From Aporhodopirellula rubra (GTDB lineage: Bacteria; Planctomycetota; Planctomycetia; Pirellulales; Pirellulaceae): a stretch of 64,000 bases of DNA. The position numbers and the translations under genes are program-made. This document shows, piece by piece, positions 48,716 through 58,528 of the stretch (the first letter of the stretch is position 1; every line of letters starts with the position of its first letter). The stretch is from contig NZ_JACHXU010000016.1 of NCBI RefSeq assembly GCF_014192335.1, positions 1 to 64,000 on the forward strand, given 5' to 3'. Below the pieces are notes generated by a model. That model was not told the DNA's origin. It saw only the letters and a program-made list of their open reading frames with translations, and made no database searches.

Positions 48716-49902
48716 CGAAACTCCAACGCCTGATCGCGCGAGACATGTTGGTCGTCTTTGTCGTATCGTTGTTTGTCATCACGATGTTGGTGATGTTCAT
48801 CGGTGTCGCACGGGAAGCGATCAACCAAGGCTTGGGGATCATGGGAGTCGTACGGTTAATCCCATTTTCAATTCCAAACGCACTTTCCCTTGCGGTGCCT
48901 GGGACCGCTCTCTTCAGCGTGTGCAGTGTCTACGGCCGGATGTCTGCGGACAACGAATTCGTGACGATGCAGTCCGTCGGAATTTCTCTTTTCCCATCAA
49001 TGGTTCCGGCAATTGTACTGATGACGGGTTTGAGTATCGCGACAGTGGGACTGATCAATCTGGCGTTCACATGGGGATTCCACGGCGTTCGAAGTGTCGT
49101 CCTTTCCTCAGTCGAAACGATTGCCTACACGCAATTGGAGCGAGAGCGAAGCTTTCAACACGCCAATTTTTCCATCTCCGTTCGAGACGTTCGGGGCCGA
49201 GATTTGATTGAACCTCGAATCAAAATTCGGCGGACAGGAGCGGCCCCCATCCATATTACCGCTCGCACCGCACAGCTCGCTTATCGAAGCGATGACGACA
49301 GCCTGCAACTCACCATTTCTGATGGTCGAGCCGAGGTCGGTGGAACGGCATCCTTTGCATTCCCGGACACCTTCGTGCATTCCATTCCGCTCGGGCTAGA
49401 ACCCAACCTGGACCTGTTAACCGCTCACCCTTCGCACATGGCAATGGGTGATTTGCCGACCGCATCATCGCGGCAAACCGACGACATTCGGCGCCGTGAA
49501 AACGCCTTGGCGGTTCACACCGGTTTCAGCATTTTAACTTCACGAACGGATGACATCGGCAAACCGTGCGCCGTCGCGAGGCTAGCCGACATCGCGCAGA
49601 GTCGTCAACGATGCCATCGGCTGGACACAGAAATGCATCGCAGGTGGGCCAGTGGCTTTACCTGTCTCGCGATGTCTTTGGTTGGCATCCCGCTCGCTAT
49701 TCGCATGAAAGCAGCCGACACGATGACCAGCTTCGGTGTCGTATTCCTGCCGACCGTATTGATCTACTACCCCATCTTCGCCCTGACATTGGACATGGCC
49801 AAAGACGGTCGCATTGCGCCGCAGGGTGTTTGGATCACAAATCTTCTCTTTGTCGTCGTCAGCATCATGATGATGCGCAATCTCATTTACAAGCCAGCCT
49901 GA
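48709..49902 (+). CDS. LptF/LptG-family permease
   Basis: 397 residues. N-terminal helices (MLVVFVVSLFVITMLVMFIG), a periplasmic beta-jellyroll-type domain in the middle (ARTAQLAYRSDDDSLQLTIS), and C-terminal helices (SGFTCLAMSLVGIPLAIRMK; TSFGVVFLPTVLIYYPIFAL). This is the YjgP/YjgQ (LptF/LptG) layout. Partner of an LptB-like ATPase in lipid/LPS extraction from the inner membrane; no ATPase is in this operon. Starts inside the 59-aa gene. Confidence 0.85.
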   Translation: MLTKLQRLIARDMLVVFVVSLFVITMLVMFIGVAREAINQGLGIMGVVRLIPFSIPNALSLAVPGTALFSVCSVYGRMSADNEFVTMQSVGISLFPSMVPAIVLMTGLSIATVGLINLAFTWGFHGVRSVVLSSVETIAYTQLERERSFQHANFSISVRDVRGRDLIEPRIKIRRTGAAPIHITARTAQLAYRSDDDSLQLTISDGRAEVGGTASFAFPDTFVHSIPLGLEPNLDLLTAHPSHMAMGDLPTASSRQTDDIRRRENALAVHTGFSILTSRTDDIGKPCAVARLADIAQSRQRCHRLDTEMHRRWASGFTCLAMSLVGIPLAIRMKAADTMTSFGVVFLPTVLIYYPIFALTLDMAKDGRIAPQGVWITNLLFVVVSIMMMRNLIYKPA

Positions 49903-49908
49903 ATTCCG

Positions 49909-51654
49909 ATGTTTGTCCCTTACAAAACGCAACTTCGTCGATCGTGGAAAACTCATTTTCCCGCTCGCACGCAACTCGCCGTCTCCGTCACCACCGAGTG
50001 GAATTATCGGCAACATCTGTTTGCATGGGCGACGTTGTTATTGACGACGCTAGTGGTGTTGCTTCCCAATTTATCCTACCCGCTCATTGAGCCCGACGAG
50101 ACTCGATACGCACAGATTGCGATCGAGATGAACACGTCACACGAATGGGTGACGCCGACGTTGGATGGGTTACCTTATCTTGATAAACCGCCACTGCTGT
50201 ATTGGCTGACGGCGGCGACGTTCCAGATATTGGGAGTTAACGAAACGGCTGCCCGATTGCCTTCGATGCTCGCCGCACTCGCCACTATCCTGCTGACGTT
50301 CGGCTGGGGTGCACGTATCGTCGGCCAACGTCCAGCTTGGTTAGCCGCCATCACGCTGACGTTGTCAGGCGGTTTCATTTTGGCTGGTCGGTTCTTGATT
50401 CTGGACTCGTTGTTGACGTTGTTCACCACCGCATCTCTGCTGTCAGGCTACATCGCGGTTCGCGGCCAGTGCCACCGTCCGACGTGGTGGATGGTGGCCG
50501 GCATTGCCTGCGCCCTCGGCGTGCTTACGAAAGGTCCAGTTGCGTTCGTTTTGTGCGCACCACCGCTCGTCGTCAGCGGGTGGCTGCGAGCCGATGAAAG
50601 CCGGACGCGAGTATGGCACTGGATCGCGTTCGTTCTGCCCATGGTTGTATTTTGCGTTCCCTGGTATGCCGCCGTAGCGAAGTTCAACCCGCACTTCGTC
50701 GACTACTTTTTCTGGGAACATAACTTCCAACGGTTCATGCGAGGGTCCAACCACGAACAACCGCTCTGGTTCTACATTCCGATCGTTTTCGCCGCGATGT
50801 TTCCGTCATCCTTGTTACTGCCCTCCGTAGGAGTCTTTTTAGCAAGCCGGGCAGATCGAATACGGTCGCTCCGTTCCGAAGATGTTGGCTTCTTATGCTG
50901 CGCTGCGATATGGGCACTAGCGTTCTTCTCCGCTGCCAGTTGTAAGTTACCTACCTACATTCTGCCCGTGATACCTCTGCTCTGTTTGATAATGGGTGTG
51001 ATGTTGGACCAGACCGTCTTTCGGCTTGGTGCAACGGATCGAATCACGAACTACCTGCGTCCATTTCCGCAGCGAGCCAACTTGATCATGACCGCATGTG
51101 GATTGGTCTCCGTCAGCATCGACATCTGGATTGGCAACCGTCTATCAGTCGCTAGTATTGCGGCGTCGACAGGGTGCGTACTCGTACTGGCGACTACGAC
51201 ATGGCGATGGAATGGCGAAGCTGCCTTTGGGAGAACTGCGTGGGCGACAACGGCGGCCATTTCCACCTGTGTTCTGCTATTCGTGTCATCCGCGCTACTG
51301 CCAACGATTTCGACTGAGCGGTCTGCATTCGTTGAAATTCAACGTGTGGCCGATGCGACTCCGGACGCGTGGATCGTCTTCTTTGGTGAAAAACCACATG
51401 GATCTGCCTTTCACCTTTCGAACTACCGAACAACATTTTTTCCGAAAGAGCTTGAAGAGGAGTTTGTCGTTTTCGTCGAACGGTTAGAAGACTTGATACT
51501 GGTAACCGACGACGAGCGGATCGTCCAGACGCGACAACGCTTGGCAGGAACACACCTGCTAACGGAATCACCCAACCACGAACATGTCTATCGCGCGTCG
51601 CGAGTTCAGCATCCTGTCGCGGAAGTCGCTCGTGTCGATACGGTGAATCGTTAG
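49909..51654 (+). CDS. ArnT-like glycosyltransferase (GT83/PMT superfamily)
   Basis: 581 residues, about 11 membrane helices. The acidic motif PDETRYAQIAIEM (D63, E64), then LDKPPLLYWLTAATFQILGV and later ASCKLPTYILPVIPLLCL, match the second half of the upstream fusion protein; the two are probably paralogues. It lacks the GT2 synthase domain. It would transfer a sugar or aminoarabinose-like group from a polyprenyl carrier. 6 nt after the LptF/G-like gene. Confidence 0.87.
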   Translation: MFVPYKTQLRRSWKTHFPARTQLAVSVTTEWNYRQHLFAWATLLLTTLVVLLPNLSYPLIEPDETRYAQIAIEMNTSHEWVTPTLDGLPYLDKPPLLYWLTAATFQILGVNETAARLPSMLAALATILLTFGWGARIVGQRPAWLAAITLTLSGGFILAGRFLILDSLLTLFTTASLLSGYIAVRGQCHRPTWWMVAGIACALGVLTKGPVAFVLCAPPLVVSGWLRADESRTRVWHWIAFVLPMVVFCVPWYAAVAKFNPHFVDYFFWEHNFQRFMRGSNHEQPLWFYIPIVFAAMFPSSLLLPSVGVFLASRADRIRSLRSEDVGFLCCAAIWALAFFSAASCKLPTYILPVIPLLCLIMGVMLDQTVFRLGATDRITNYLRPFPQRANLIMTACGLVSVSIDIWIGNRLSVASIAASTGCVLVLATTTWRWNGEAAFGRTAWATTAAISTCVLLFVSSALLPTISTERSAFVEIQRVADATPDAWIVFFGEKPHGSAFHLSNYRTTFFPKELEEEFVVFVERLEDLILVTDDERIVQTRQRLAGTHLLTESPNHEHVYRASRVQHPVAEVARVDTVNR

Positions 51655-52614
51655 ATGCCGAATTACTTCGTCGTTGCGGCATGGCTGCTCGTCCTGCTTC
51701 CTCCGTCGGTAATGTTATCGACGGTCGCGGCAGACGACGGCTTTTCGATGCACGAAATCGAAATGATCGAGCAGTCCCAATTTCGCGAGGCCGTGACTGG
51801 CGACCTAGCAAAATTTGCGTCACACGCTCGCGAATCCTCGACCTCATCGACCGACGATGAGTGGCATTTGTTGCCCGACGGTTTACTGTGGCGTTCTTAT
51901 CTAGCCGCCCCGCAAGAACCACGCATCTCGACGGTTATTTTCAGTGATAATAACGATGGAGTCTTTTGGGACGCCACACTCGGCGGACGCGTCGGCCTAC
52001 TGCGTTATGGAACTGCGGGTGCAGTGCGTCCGAGCGGTTGGCAATGGGACATCGAGGGCGCCGTCATGACACGTTTGGATTTGTTACATGCCGAAGATGT
52101 TGAGTCGATGGATTATCGTTTCGGATCGGAGATCACCGCTGCCGAAGGGCTTTGGGAAATGAAGCTCGGCTACTTTCACATCAGTTCACACGTCGGTGAC
52201 GAATATTTGGTTCGCAACCCAACTTTCACACGAATCAACTACGTGACCGAGTCATGGATAGTGGGCGGAAGCTATCACCCCTCCGATGACATGCGATTGT
52301 ACGGTGAATTCGTCAACTCCTTTCACGCCGCCGGTGGTGCCAAACGATACCAATTTCAAACAGGGGCGGAGTACACAGCGGTTGCAAAATCCCTCGACCT
52401 AGGAGCGCCTTTCGCAGCCGTTAATTTGAACTTCCGCGAAGCCGTCGACTACGACGTGGCCGTGACCCTGCAAATTGGTTGGTCATTCCAAGGTCCTGTT
52501 TCGGGACGGCGACTTCGACTGGGTGCGCAGTACAGCGATGGCCCAACAAATCAATTTTCCTTTTTCACACGCCGCGAATCGCATTTAGGACTGGGTGTTT
52601 GGTTCGACTACTGA
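51655..52614 (+). CDS. DUF1207 outer-membrane-type protein
   Basis: 319 residues, starting directly at the previous stop. Signal peptide (AAWLLVLLPPSVMLSTVAA). The DUF1207 text is clear: WHLLPDGLLWRSYLAAPQEP, TLGGRVGLLRYGT, WQWDIEGAVMTRLDLL, YFHISSHVGDEYLVRNP, ending in LGLGVWFDY, an aromatic C-terminus like an outer-membrane barrel. Probably a barrel or surface lipid-modifying partner; no enzyme activity is known to me. Last gene of the five-gene operon. Confidence 0.8.
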   Translation: MPNYFVVAAWLLVLLPPSVMLSTVAADDGFSMHEIEMIEQSQFREAVTGDLAKFASHARESSTSSTDDEWHLLPDGLLWRSYLAAPQEPRISTVIFSDNNDGVFWDATLGGRVGLLRYGTAGAVRPSGWQWDIEGAVMTRLDLLHAEDVESMDYRFGSEITAAEGLWEMKLGYFHISSHVGDEYLVRNPTFTRINYVTESWIVGGSYHPSDDMRLYGEFVNSFHAAGGAKRYQFQTGAEYTAVAKSLDLGAPFAAVNLNFREAVDYDVAVTLQIGWSFQGPVSGRRLRLGAQYSDGPTNQFSFFTRRESHLGLGVWFDY

Positions 52615-52767
52615 ATTCATCCTCGACTCCGCAATGTCGACCATAAGACACCTTAGGCGATCCCCGAATTTTGGCGTAGAATTCCTGCCTACCGCCGCGA
52701 TGTTTAAGAATGGATCACGTCAAAATCGAACTTCGCCGGCGTGAACCAAACAAAGCTCTCGCCCTTC

Positions 52768-54237
52768 TCAGACAAGAAGATCGTGAATGATTTGTGCTTT
52801 GTTAGACGGGCCGATGAGACGTTGGTTCAATCCCTGGCTAAGGAAGCTCAAACGATAGGGATCCAGTCCCATCGCGTGCAGCACCGTGGCTTGGAAATCC
52901 TTAACCTCCACCGGATTCTCAGCGACTTTGAATCCGAGTTCATCGGTAGCCCCGTAGGCGATCCCTCGTTTGAAACCACCGCCTGCGACCCAAACGCTGA
53001 AACAATCGGGATGATGGTCACGCCCCAGGAACTTCATCGTGCCGTTGCGGGCTTCGACCATCGGAGTTCGACCGAACTCGCCGCCAAAGATAACGAGCGT
53101 ATCGTCTAACAACCCTCGTTGCTTCAGATCCGTCAACAAAGCCCCAATCGGCTTGTCCGCCTGCGTGCACTTCATCGGAAACTGAGTCTCCATGTCATCG
53201 TATTTCGCCGTGCCGTGGATATCCCATCCCCAATCGAACAACTGCACAAATCGCACTCCCTGTTCGACTAATCGTCGCGCTAGCAAACAATTATTGGCGA
53301 AAGAGGCTTTCCCTGGCTCGGCTCCGTAGGATTCCAACGTGGCTTTGGATTCGCGATTGATATCCATGACCTCCGGAACGGTCGTCTGCATTCGAAACGC
53401 CAGTTCGTATTGCTCGATTCGAGTCAGCGTTTCAGGATCGCGGAACACTTCATGCTCCTGACGATTCAATTCGTTGAGCGCATCCAAACTCGCCCGTCGA
53501 ACGTCACTGGACATCCCATCGGGGTTGCTAACGAAAAGGATCGGATCACCTTCGCTGCGACACTGAACGCCTTGAAAGACGCTAGGTAAAACACCGTTAC
53601 CCCACAAACTCTTCCCGCCCGAAGGCATGTTGCCACCCGATACCATGACGATGAACCCCGGCAAGTTATCGCTTTCACTTCCCAGGCCATATGTCGCCCA
53701 CGATCCGAACGAAGAACCACCAAACTGAGCCGACCCCGTATGCAACAACAACTGTGCCGGAGCGTGGTTGAACTGATCGGTGTGCATCGACCGGATCAAG
53801 CATAAGTCGTCGGCATGTTCTCCGATGTGAGGAATCTTTTCACCCAGCAGCATGCCCGACTTTCCGTATCGTTTGAACGGATAGACGGGACCGAGCAATT
53901 TGGGTTTCCCTTTGATGAACGCAAACATTTTGCCATCGATCAACTCATCAGGACAAGGCTCGAGATGGTGCTTCTGCAGTTCGGGTTTGAAGTCAAACAG
54001 TTCGTGCTGCGGTGGCGAACCAGCCATGTGCAAATAGATGACATGCTTGGCCGGCTTGGCGTATTTCCCACTAAAACCAGAACTGTCGCTCGATGCTGGT
54101 GCGGTCGTTGAATCCAACAACCCTGCACCGATCGCCCCCAATCCGACGGAGCAATTTGCCAAAAAATGCCGCCGCGTTTGCAGACGGGCGGAGGCCAAAC
54201 GCAATTCGGATTCCGGAGTAAGGCGGTTGGGATTCAT
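52768..54237 (-). CDS. DUF1501 protein (Tat-exported), second copy
   Basis: 489 residues. Twin-arginine leader QTRRHFLANCSVGLGAIGAG. Same blocks as the copy at 36.9 kb: VIYLHMAGSPPQHELFDFKP, APAQLLLHTGSAQFGGSSFG, LVIFGGEFGRTPMVEARNG, GRDHHPDCFSVWVAGGGFKR. Paired with the PSD1 gene immediately upstream. Function as for the other copy; the sequences differ enough to suggest separate substrates. Confidence 0.9.
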   Translation of the reverse strand: MNPNRLTPESELRLASARLQTRRHFLANCSVGLGAIGAGLLDSTTAPASSDSSGFSGKYAKPAKHVIYLHMAGSPPQHELFDFKPELQKHHLEPCPDELIDGKMFAFIKGKPKLLGPVYPFKRYGKSGMLLGEKIPHIGEHADDLCLIRSMHTDQFNHAPAQLLLHTGSAQFGGSSFGSWATYGLGSESDNLPGFIVMVSGGNMPSGGKSLWGNGVLPSVFQGVQCRSEGDPILFVSNPDGMSSDVRRASLDALNELNRQEHEVFRDPETLTRIEQYELAFRMQTTVPEVMDINRESKATLESYGAEPGKASFANNCLLARRLVEQGVRFVQLFDWGWDIHGTAKYDDMETQFPMKCTQADKPIGALLTDLKQRGLLDDTLVIFGGEFGRTPMVEARNGTMKFLGRDHHPDCFSVWVAGGGFKRGIAYGATDELGFKVAENPVEVKDFQATVLHAMGLDPYRLSFLSQGLNQRLIGPSNKAQIIHDLLV

Positions 54238-54309
54238 GGTGAATTCGCAAAAACAGCTGGTTATAAAATCTGGAATGACACGGCGAGATCGCGGGACGAT
54301 TTCGTCAGA

Positions 54310-57294
54310 TCAATTGTTCAAGACACCGTCGAGATTCAAAATGACGTTGGCGACGACGGTCATCGATGCCTGACGTACGAGTTCGTTCTTTTGCTCTTGG
54401 CTGAGCGTTTTGACATCAACGGATTGTCCCGCAAACTCAGCCGCATCAGAAAGATTTTCCCGATAACGCTGTTGGCACTGCAAGTGAAGCTCCGCCAACA
54501 CGTTGACCTGTTCCTCCGGTGCTTCGTCGATAAAGAGTGCATGACAAAGTCCAAAGCCGATCATTTCGTTCAGATCGGTTTGCTCCGATTTGCTGACGTC
54601 GCCCGAGTCTTTGGCGTTCACCGCTTCGGACGCGTGGTCCCACATCTGTTTCGCCAGTCCACGCGCGGCTTCGATGAACGTCACATCGTTGAGCGTCATG
54701 AACGATTGCAACGGAGTATTCGTTCGCAAACGCCGCAGACTACACACGTCGCGACTGGACATATCAAAGGTCTCGAACAGCGGGTGCGGGGCACTGCGTT
54801 TGAGATACGTATAAATGGCACGCCGATAACGGTCCTCTCCCGCGCTTTCCTGCCACGTCATTCCGCCTGTGAACGCGTTGACAACTCGTTTGATTGGGCT
54901 CGGTGGATAGACGGGCGGACCGAACAGTTTGTCAGACATCAAATCCGCAATCGATAACGCTTGATCGCGAACCACTTCCGCTTGCAATCGGATTCGTGGC
55001 CCACGCGACAAAAGTCGGTTTCGCGGATCGACTTCGAGCGCCCGAGCGCTCGCGATCTGAGACTGCTGATACGCCTGCGACATGACGATCGTCTTGAGTA
55101 ATCTTCGCACGTCCCAGTCTTCCTCTTGAAACCGAACCGCGAGGAAATCGAGCAGTTGCGGATGCGAGGGCGGTGTGCCTTGGGTCCCGAAATCTTCTTC
55201 GGTTTCGACCAAACCGACACCGATCACCCGAGCCCAAAAGCGATTCACCGCCACGCGCGCGGTCAGCGGATTGGATTCGTCAAAAACCCATTTCGCCAGC
55301 CCGAGACGGTTGTCTTCGTATTCGTCGGCTTCCGACACGAAGGCTTCCGGCAATTTTGCAGAAACCTTGTCACCATGGCTGAGATAGTTCCCACCCAACA
55401 TCACAAAGGTTTCGCGTTTTTTGTCGATAGGTTTCTCTTCCATTACGGGGACACGAACCCGTTCAGCAGCGATCGCTTCCCACTTGCGCAGTTCAATTCG
55501 ATCGGCATCCAAGTCGCCATTTCGGTACCGCTCCGCCGCGTTTTCCACATCCGTGGTTGAGATACGAAAACACCCTATGTTGAGCCGGACCCACGGTGAA
55601 TCATGGCGAAGCGAGACGGTAAAGCGTGTGGCGGTTGCTCCGTCGAGCGGTTCGGCGAGTTCGAAGATTGCCTCGTGATGCCCGGTGTACCCGGTCACGG
55701 GATGACGCACCGCCCATCCCTGATTACGCAAACCGCTTTCCACATGCTCTGCAATCGCGGTGCGTGGATGGTGATTGGGTTGATGAAAGTCGGCTTCCGC
55801 GTCTTTGAAAGGAACTTTCTCGTCAGCGCCGTCCTGATGCTTCGTCAGCCAAATTTGTGACAGGATAAATCCGCCATCACCGCTGCGGCCCACTTTCGCG
55901 TCATGCTTGAGGTGAGGGATGGCTTCCAATCGAATCGCGCGAACGGATTGCCCCGGCGGCAGTTCAAACGTCACCTCATACGTCTCGTAGGAAGGGTTCT
56001 TTCCCGTGGCGAGAATACTACCGTCGTCAAATTGCTCGAGCGTTGAACCCGCCTCGCCTTTCATTTCGTTCGGTTGACGCAGCGTCCAAACAATCGGTTG
56101 AGAGGCAACGGCGTCACGTAGAGCGGGCAACTTCGTTTCGAGCGTTTTGGCGAGTTCCAAATCACGACGTGGCGGAACGGGCAGTTTGGGATGTTCGTCA
56201 CGCCGATCGGCATCGAGGCTTTGATTGAAATAATCGAGCAACTGGTAATACTCGACATGACTGATCGGGTCGTATTTGTGCGAGTGACATTCGGCGCAGC
56301 GGATGGTAATCCCCATCCACGTATTGAGTGTCGTGCTCAGTCGGTCTTTGATCGCGACGGTGCGAAACTCTTCGTCGTTGGTACCACCTTCATTGTTGGA
56401 CAATGTATTGCGATGAAATGCGGTGGCGAGTTTCTGGTCAACGGTGGCGTCGGGCAAAAGATCACCCGCGATCATTTCGATGGACATCTCTTTGTAGGAC
56501 TTGTTTTCCAATATCGAAGCAATCAGCCAATCTCGCCACGGCCACATGTCTCGATGCTCGTCACCGGAATAGCCAACCGTGTCCGCGTATCGGGCAAGGT
56601 CCAACCACATTGCAGCCCAGTGTTCCGCGAAGGCCGGTGTTTGCATCAACTGGTCCGCCAAGTCGGCGAATCGTTCTGCCGTTAGATCGGAAAGGTATTG
56701 CCGGATCACCGATTGAATCGGTTGCGGGTGGGCAACCGGTGGCAATCCCGTCAAGTCGAGCGACAATCGCCGAACGAGTGCGTGTGGTTCCGCCCGGTCA
56801 TTTCGGGTGAGCCCTACGTCAGCGAGTTTTTGATCGATCCAGTAGTCCACGACACGGTGGTCTTGAGTCCGAATCTCGCTAGGAACGTCGGCAATCTTGG
56901 GAGCAATGAACGACCAGTGGGCTTCGTAGTCAGCCCCCTGTTGGATCCACATGCGAAGCGTTTCCGCATCCGCCGTCGATAACCGTTCGGCATGATCCGA
57001 TGGAGGCATTCGCATGTCGTCATCGTCCGTCAAAATGCGAACCATGATCTCACTGGCGTCGGGATCGCCAGGCGTAACGGCGGCGTATCCACCAAAGTCT
57101 TCGGTTGCCCCCTCGAACGTGTCCAGACGCAGATCGGCTTGGCGGTCGTCTTCGTCAGGACCGTGACAGGCAATGCAGTGACGCGACAGAATCGGTCGCA
57201 CCTGTTCGTTGAAGTTGATGTCTTCGGCATCCGACACTGCAGTGCCGAACAAACCTACCAGGACTGCTAAGTAACAACTCAGTCGTTGTTGCAT
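54310..57294 (-). CDS. PSD1-type cytochrome c/DUF1549/DUF1553 protein, second copy
   Basis: 994 residues. Sec signal peptide (SCYLAVLVGLFGTAVSDA). Haem motif CIACH at 40-44 (HCIACHGPDEDDRQAD). Then PSC1, DUF1549 (LSLDLTGLPPVAHPQPIQSV... AMWLDLARYADTVGYSGDEH) and DUF1553 (VNRFWARVIGVGLVETEEDFG). Unlike the 38.5-kb copy it has no anti-sigma/TM N-terminus and no adjacent sigma factor. Likely periplasmic and operonic with the DUF1501 gene, 72 nt downstream. Confidence 0.9.
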   Translation of the reverse strand: MQQRLSCYLAVLVGLFGTAVSDAEDINFNEQVRPILSRHCIACHGPDEDDRQADLRLDTFEGATEDFGGYAAVTPGDPDASEIMVRILTDDDDMRMPPSDHAERLSTADAETLRMWIQQGADYEAHWSFIAPKIADVPSEIRTQDHRVVDYWIDQKLADVGLTRNDRAEPHALVRRLSLDLTGLPPVAHPQPIQSVIRQYLSDLTAERFADLADQLMQTPAFAEHWAAMWLDLARYADTVGYSGDEHRDMWPWRDWLIASILENKSYKEMSIEMIAGDLLPDATVDQKLATAFHRNTLSNNEGGTNDEEFRTVAIKDRLSTTLNTWMGITIRCAECHSHKYDPISHVEYYQLLDYFNQSLDADRRDEHPKLPVPPRRDLELAKTLETKLPALRDAVASQPIVWTLRQPNEMKGEAGSTLEQFDDGSILATGKNPSYETYEVTFELPPGQSVRAIRLEAIPHLKHDAKVGRSGDGGFILSQIWLTKHQDGADEKVPFKDAEADFHQPNHHPRTAIAEHVESGLRNQGWAVRHPVTGYTGHHEAIFELAEPLDGATATRFTVSLRHDSPWVRLNIGCFRISTTDVENAAERYRNGDLDADRIELRKWEAIAAERVRVPVMEEKPIDKKRETFVMLGGNYLSHGDKVSAKLPEAFVSEADEYEDNRLGLAKWVFDESNPLTARVAVNRFWARVIGVGLVETEEDFGTQGTPPSHPQLLDFLAVRFQEEDWDVRRLLKTIVMSQAYQQSQIASARALEVDPRNRLLSRGPRIRLQAEVVRDQALSIADLMSDKLFGPPVYPPSPIKRVVNAFTGGMTWQESAGEDRYRRAIYTYLKRSAPHPLFETFDMSSRDVCSLRRLRTNTPLQSFMTLNDVTFIEAARGLAKQMWDHASEAVNAKDSGDVSKSEQTDLNEMIGFGLCHALFIDEAPEEQVNVLAELHLQCQQRYRENLSDAAEFAGQSVDVKTLSQEQKNELVRQASMTVVANVILNLDGVLNN

Positions 57295-57527
57295 CGATGT
57301 TTATCCGCCTAGAATCCGTTTACTGAACGAGAGCGTAAGAGCGGAAATTGTACTTGAGGGCGTCTTTGGAATCTTGCATCCAGTTAACAGCGTTGTGTAA
57401 AAACAGAGCCCCGACATGGCCAGCTTCCCAACGCATTGAACATCACACCACGCCTTCTATAGAGATCGCATTCGAGCGAAAAACGGGCGGCATCAGCACA
57501 GGTTGCGTTTCATAACACGCGGATTGA

Positions 57528-58088
57528 TTAGAGCATGGGGCCGACGGAGTCGAGAAAGTCATCTGTTTGAGGTGAATTGATCAAACTCGGTGAACCTTCC
57601 GCAATGATTTGGTAGAGGCGTTGCCCGTCAAAGAGTACACGGCGTCGAATCAGCAGGTCCTTCCCGTCCCGGGTTCGACTGCCGGAAATCCGAAAAACAA
57701 AGTCCTTGCCTTTGGCACCGTTTTGCGTCATCGACTTCGTGCTGGTCGGTTGACCGAAGGCTATGGTGAATTGCTCGTCCGCTTGATTCACCAATGACGC
57801 CCCGTATTGGTCGAGCAGTTCCTTATCATCCAATGTGATCGGAATCGGCACACGCACACGGACTTCGAATTTCCCACCAACGAGTTCAACCGTCGAGCGA
57901 TATTCGGTGTCCAACAATGTCTTGCCAGAAATCGTCTGGTTGGTGACGCCGGCCGGCATCAAGGCATCGAACCTCGCCGTCTGATTCGTGAACGCTCGCA
58001 ACTTCGGCCCCTCGGCTGACGCAGAAGTTCCCGCGAACAGCGACGATGCCAAAATGACTAACGAGAGTGCGGAGATTAAACGTTTCAT
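57528..58088 (-). CDS. Secreted hypothetical protein
   Basis: 186 residues. Sec signal peptide MKRLISALSLVILASSLFAG..ASA. The mature part is a compact beta-rich domain with no Cys pair, ending in LINSPQTDDFLDSVGPML. No membrane segment and no family recognised. Alone on its strand, about 230 nt after the PSD1 gene start. Confidence 0.65.
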   Translation of the reverse strand: MKRLISALSLVILASSLFAGTSASAEGPKLRAFTNQTARFDALMPAGVTNQTISGKTLLDTEYRSTVELVGGKFEVRVRVPIPITLDDKELLDQYGASLVNQADEQFTIAFGQPTSTKSMTQNGAKGKDFVFRISGSRTRDGKDLLIRRRVLFDGQRLYQIIAEGSPSLINSPQTDDFLDSVGPML

Positions 58089-58528
58089 CGCTCGTGCTCA
58101 TTCTTGAATGTTGGAAGTGTTCAAAAGGTCGCGGGCTCAACGCCCACTATTCCATCAATCAAGATTTCGCATCACCAGCGGTCAACTTTTTGCAGCATTT
58201 GCTGACTGAGAACCGTGTCCGAACGAAACGTTGCAGAACGCAATCGACTTAGGCTCTTGGTTTGCCACGCCCATCTCGCCCACTGTCGACGTTTGCGTAG
58301 AAGAAGTCGGTTGCCTCACGTTGCCAAACAAATCCAACGTCGATCGCTCCTGACGAGACAATGAAAACACCGCCAACTCGTGAGTTTCCCACGTTGTCAA
58401 AGTATGCGGCTCGTAACGAATGTTGCATCCCCGACCATGCGACACGCTCAAAATGAGCTCCACGGGGTACCATCAGATCCCACAAGAGGCCGATAAGTCC
58501 TTTCACCACTACCTAAGGAATCATCGGC
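58089..58528. other. Intergenic region between divergent genes
   Basis: About 440 nt. Minus-strand frame 58249-58509 (86 codons) has some coding-like text (LRAAYFDNVGNSRVGGVFIV) but no clear start signal or family, so it is not called as a gene. The promoter of the autotransporter-like gene should lie near 58.4-58.5 kb. Confidence 0.4.
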
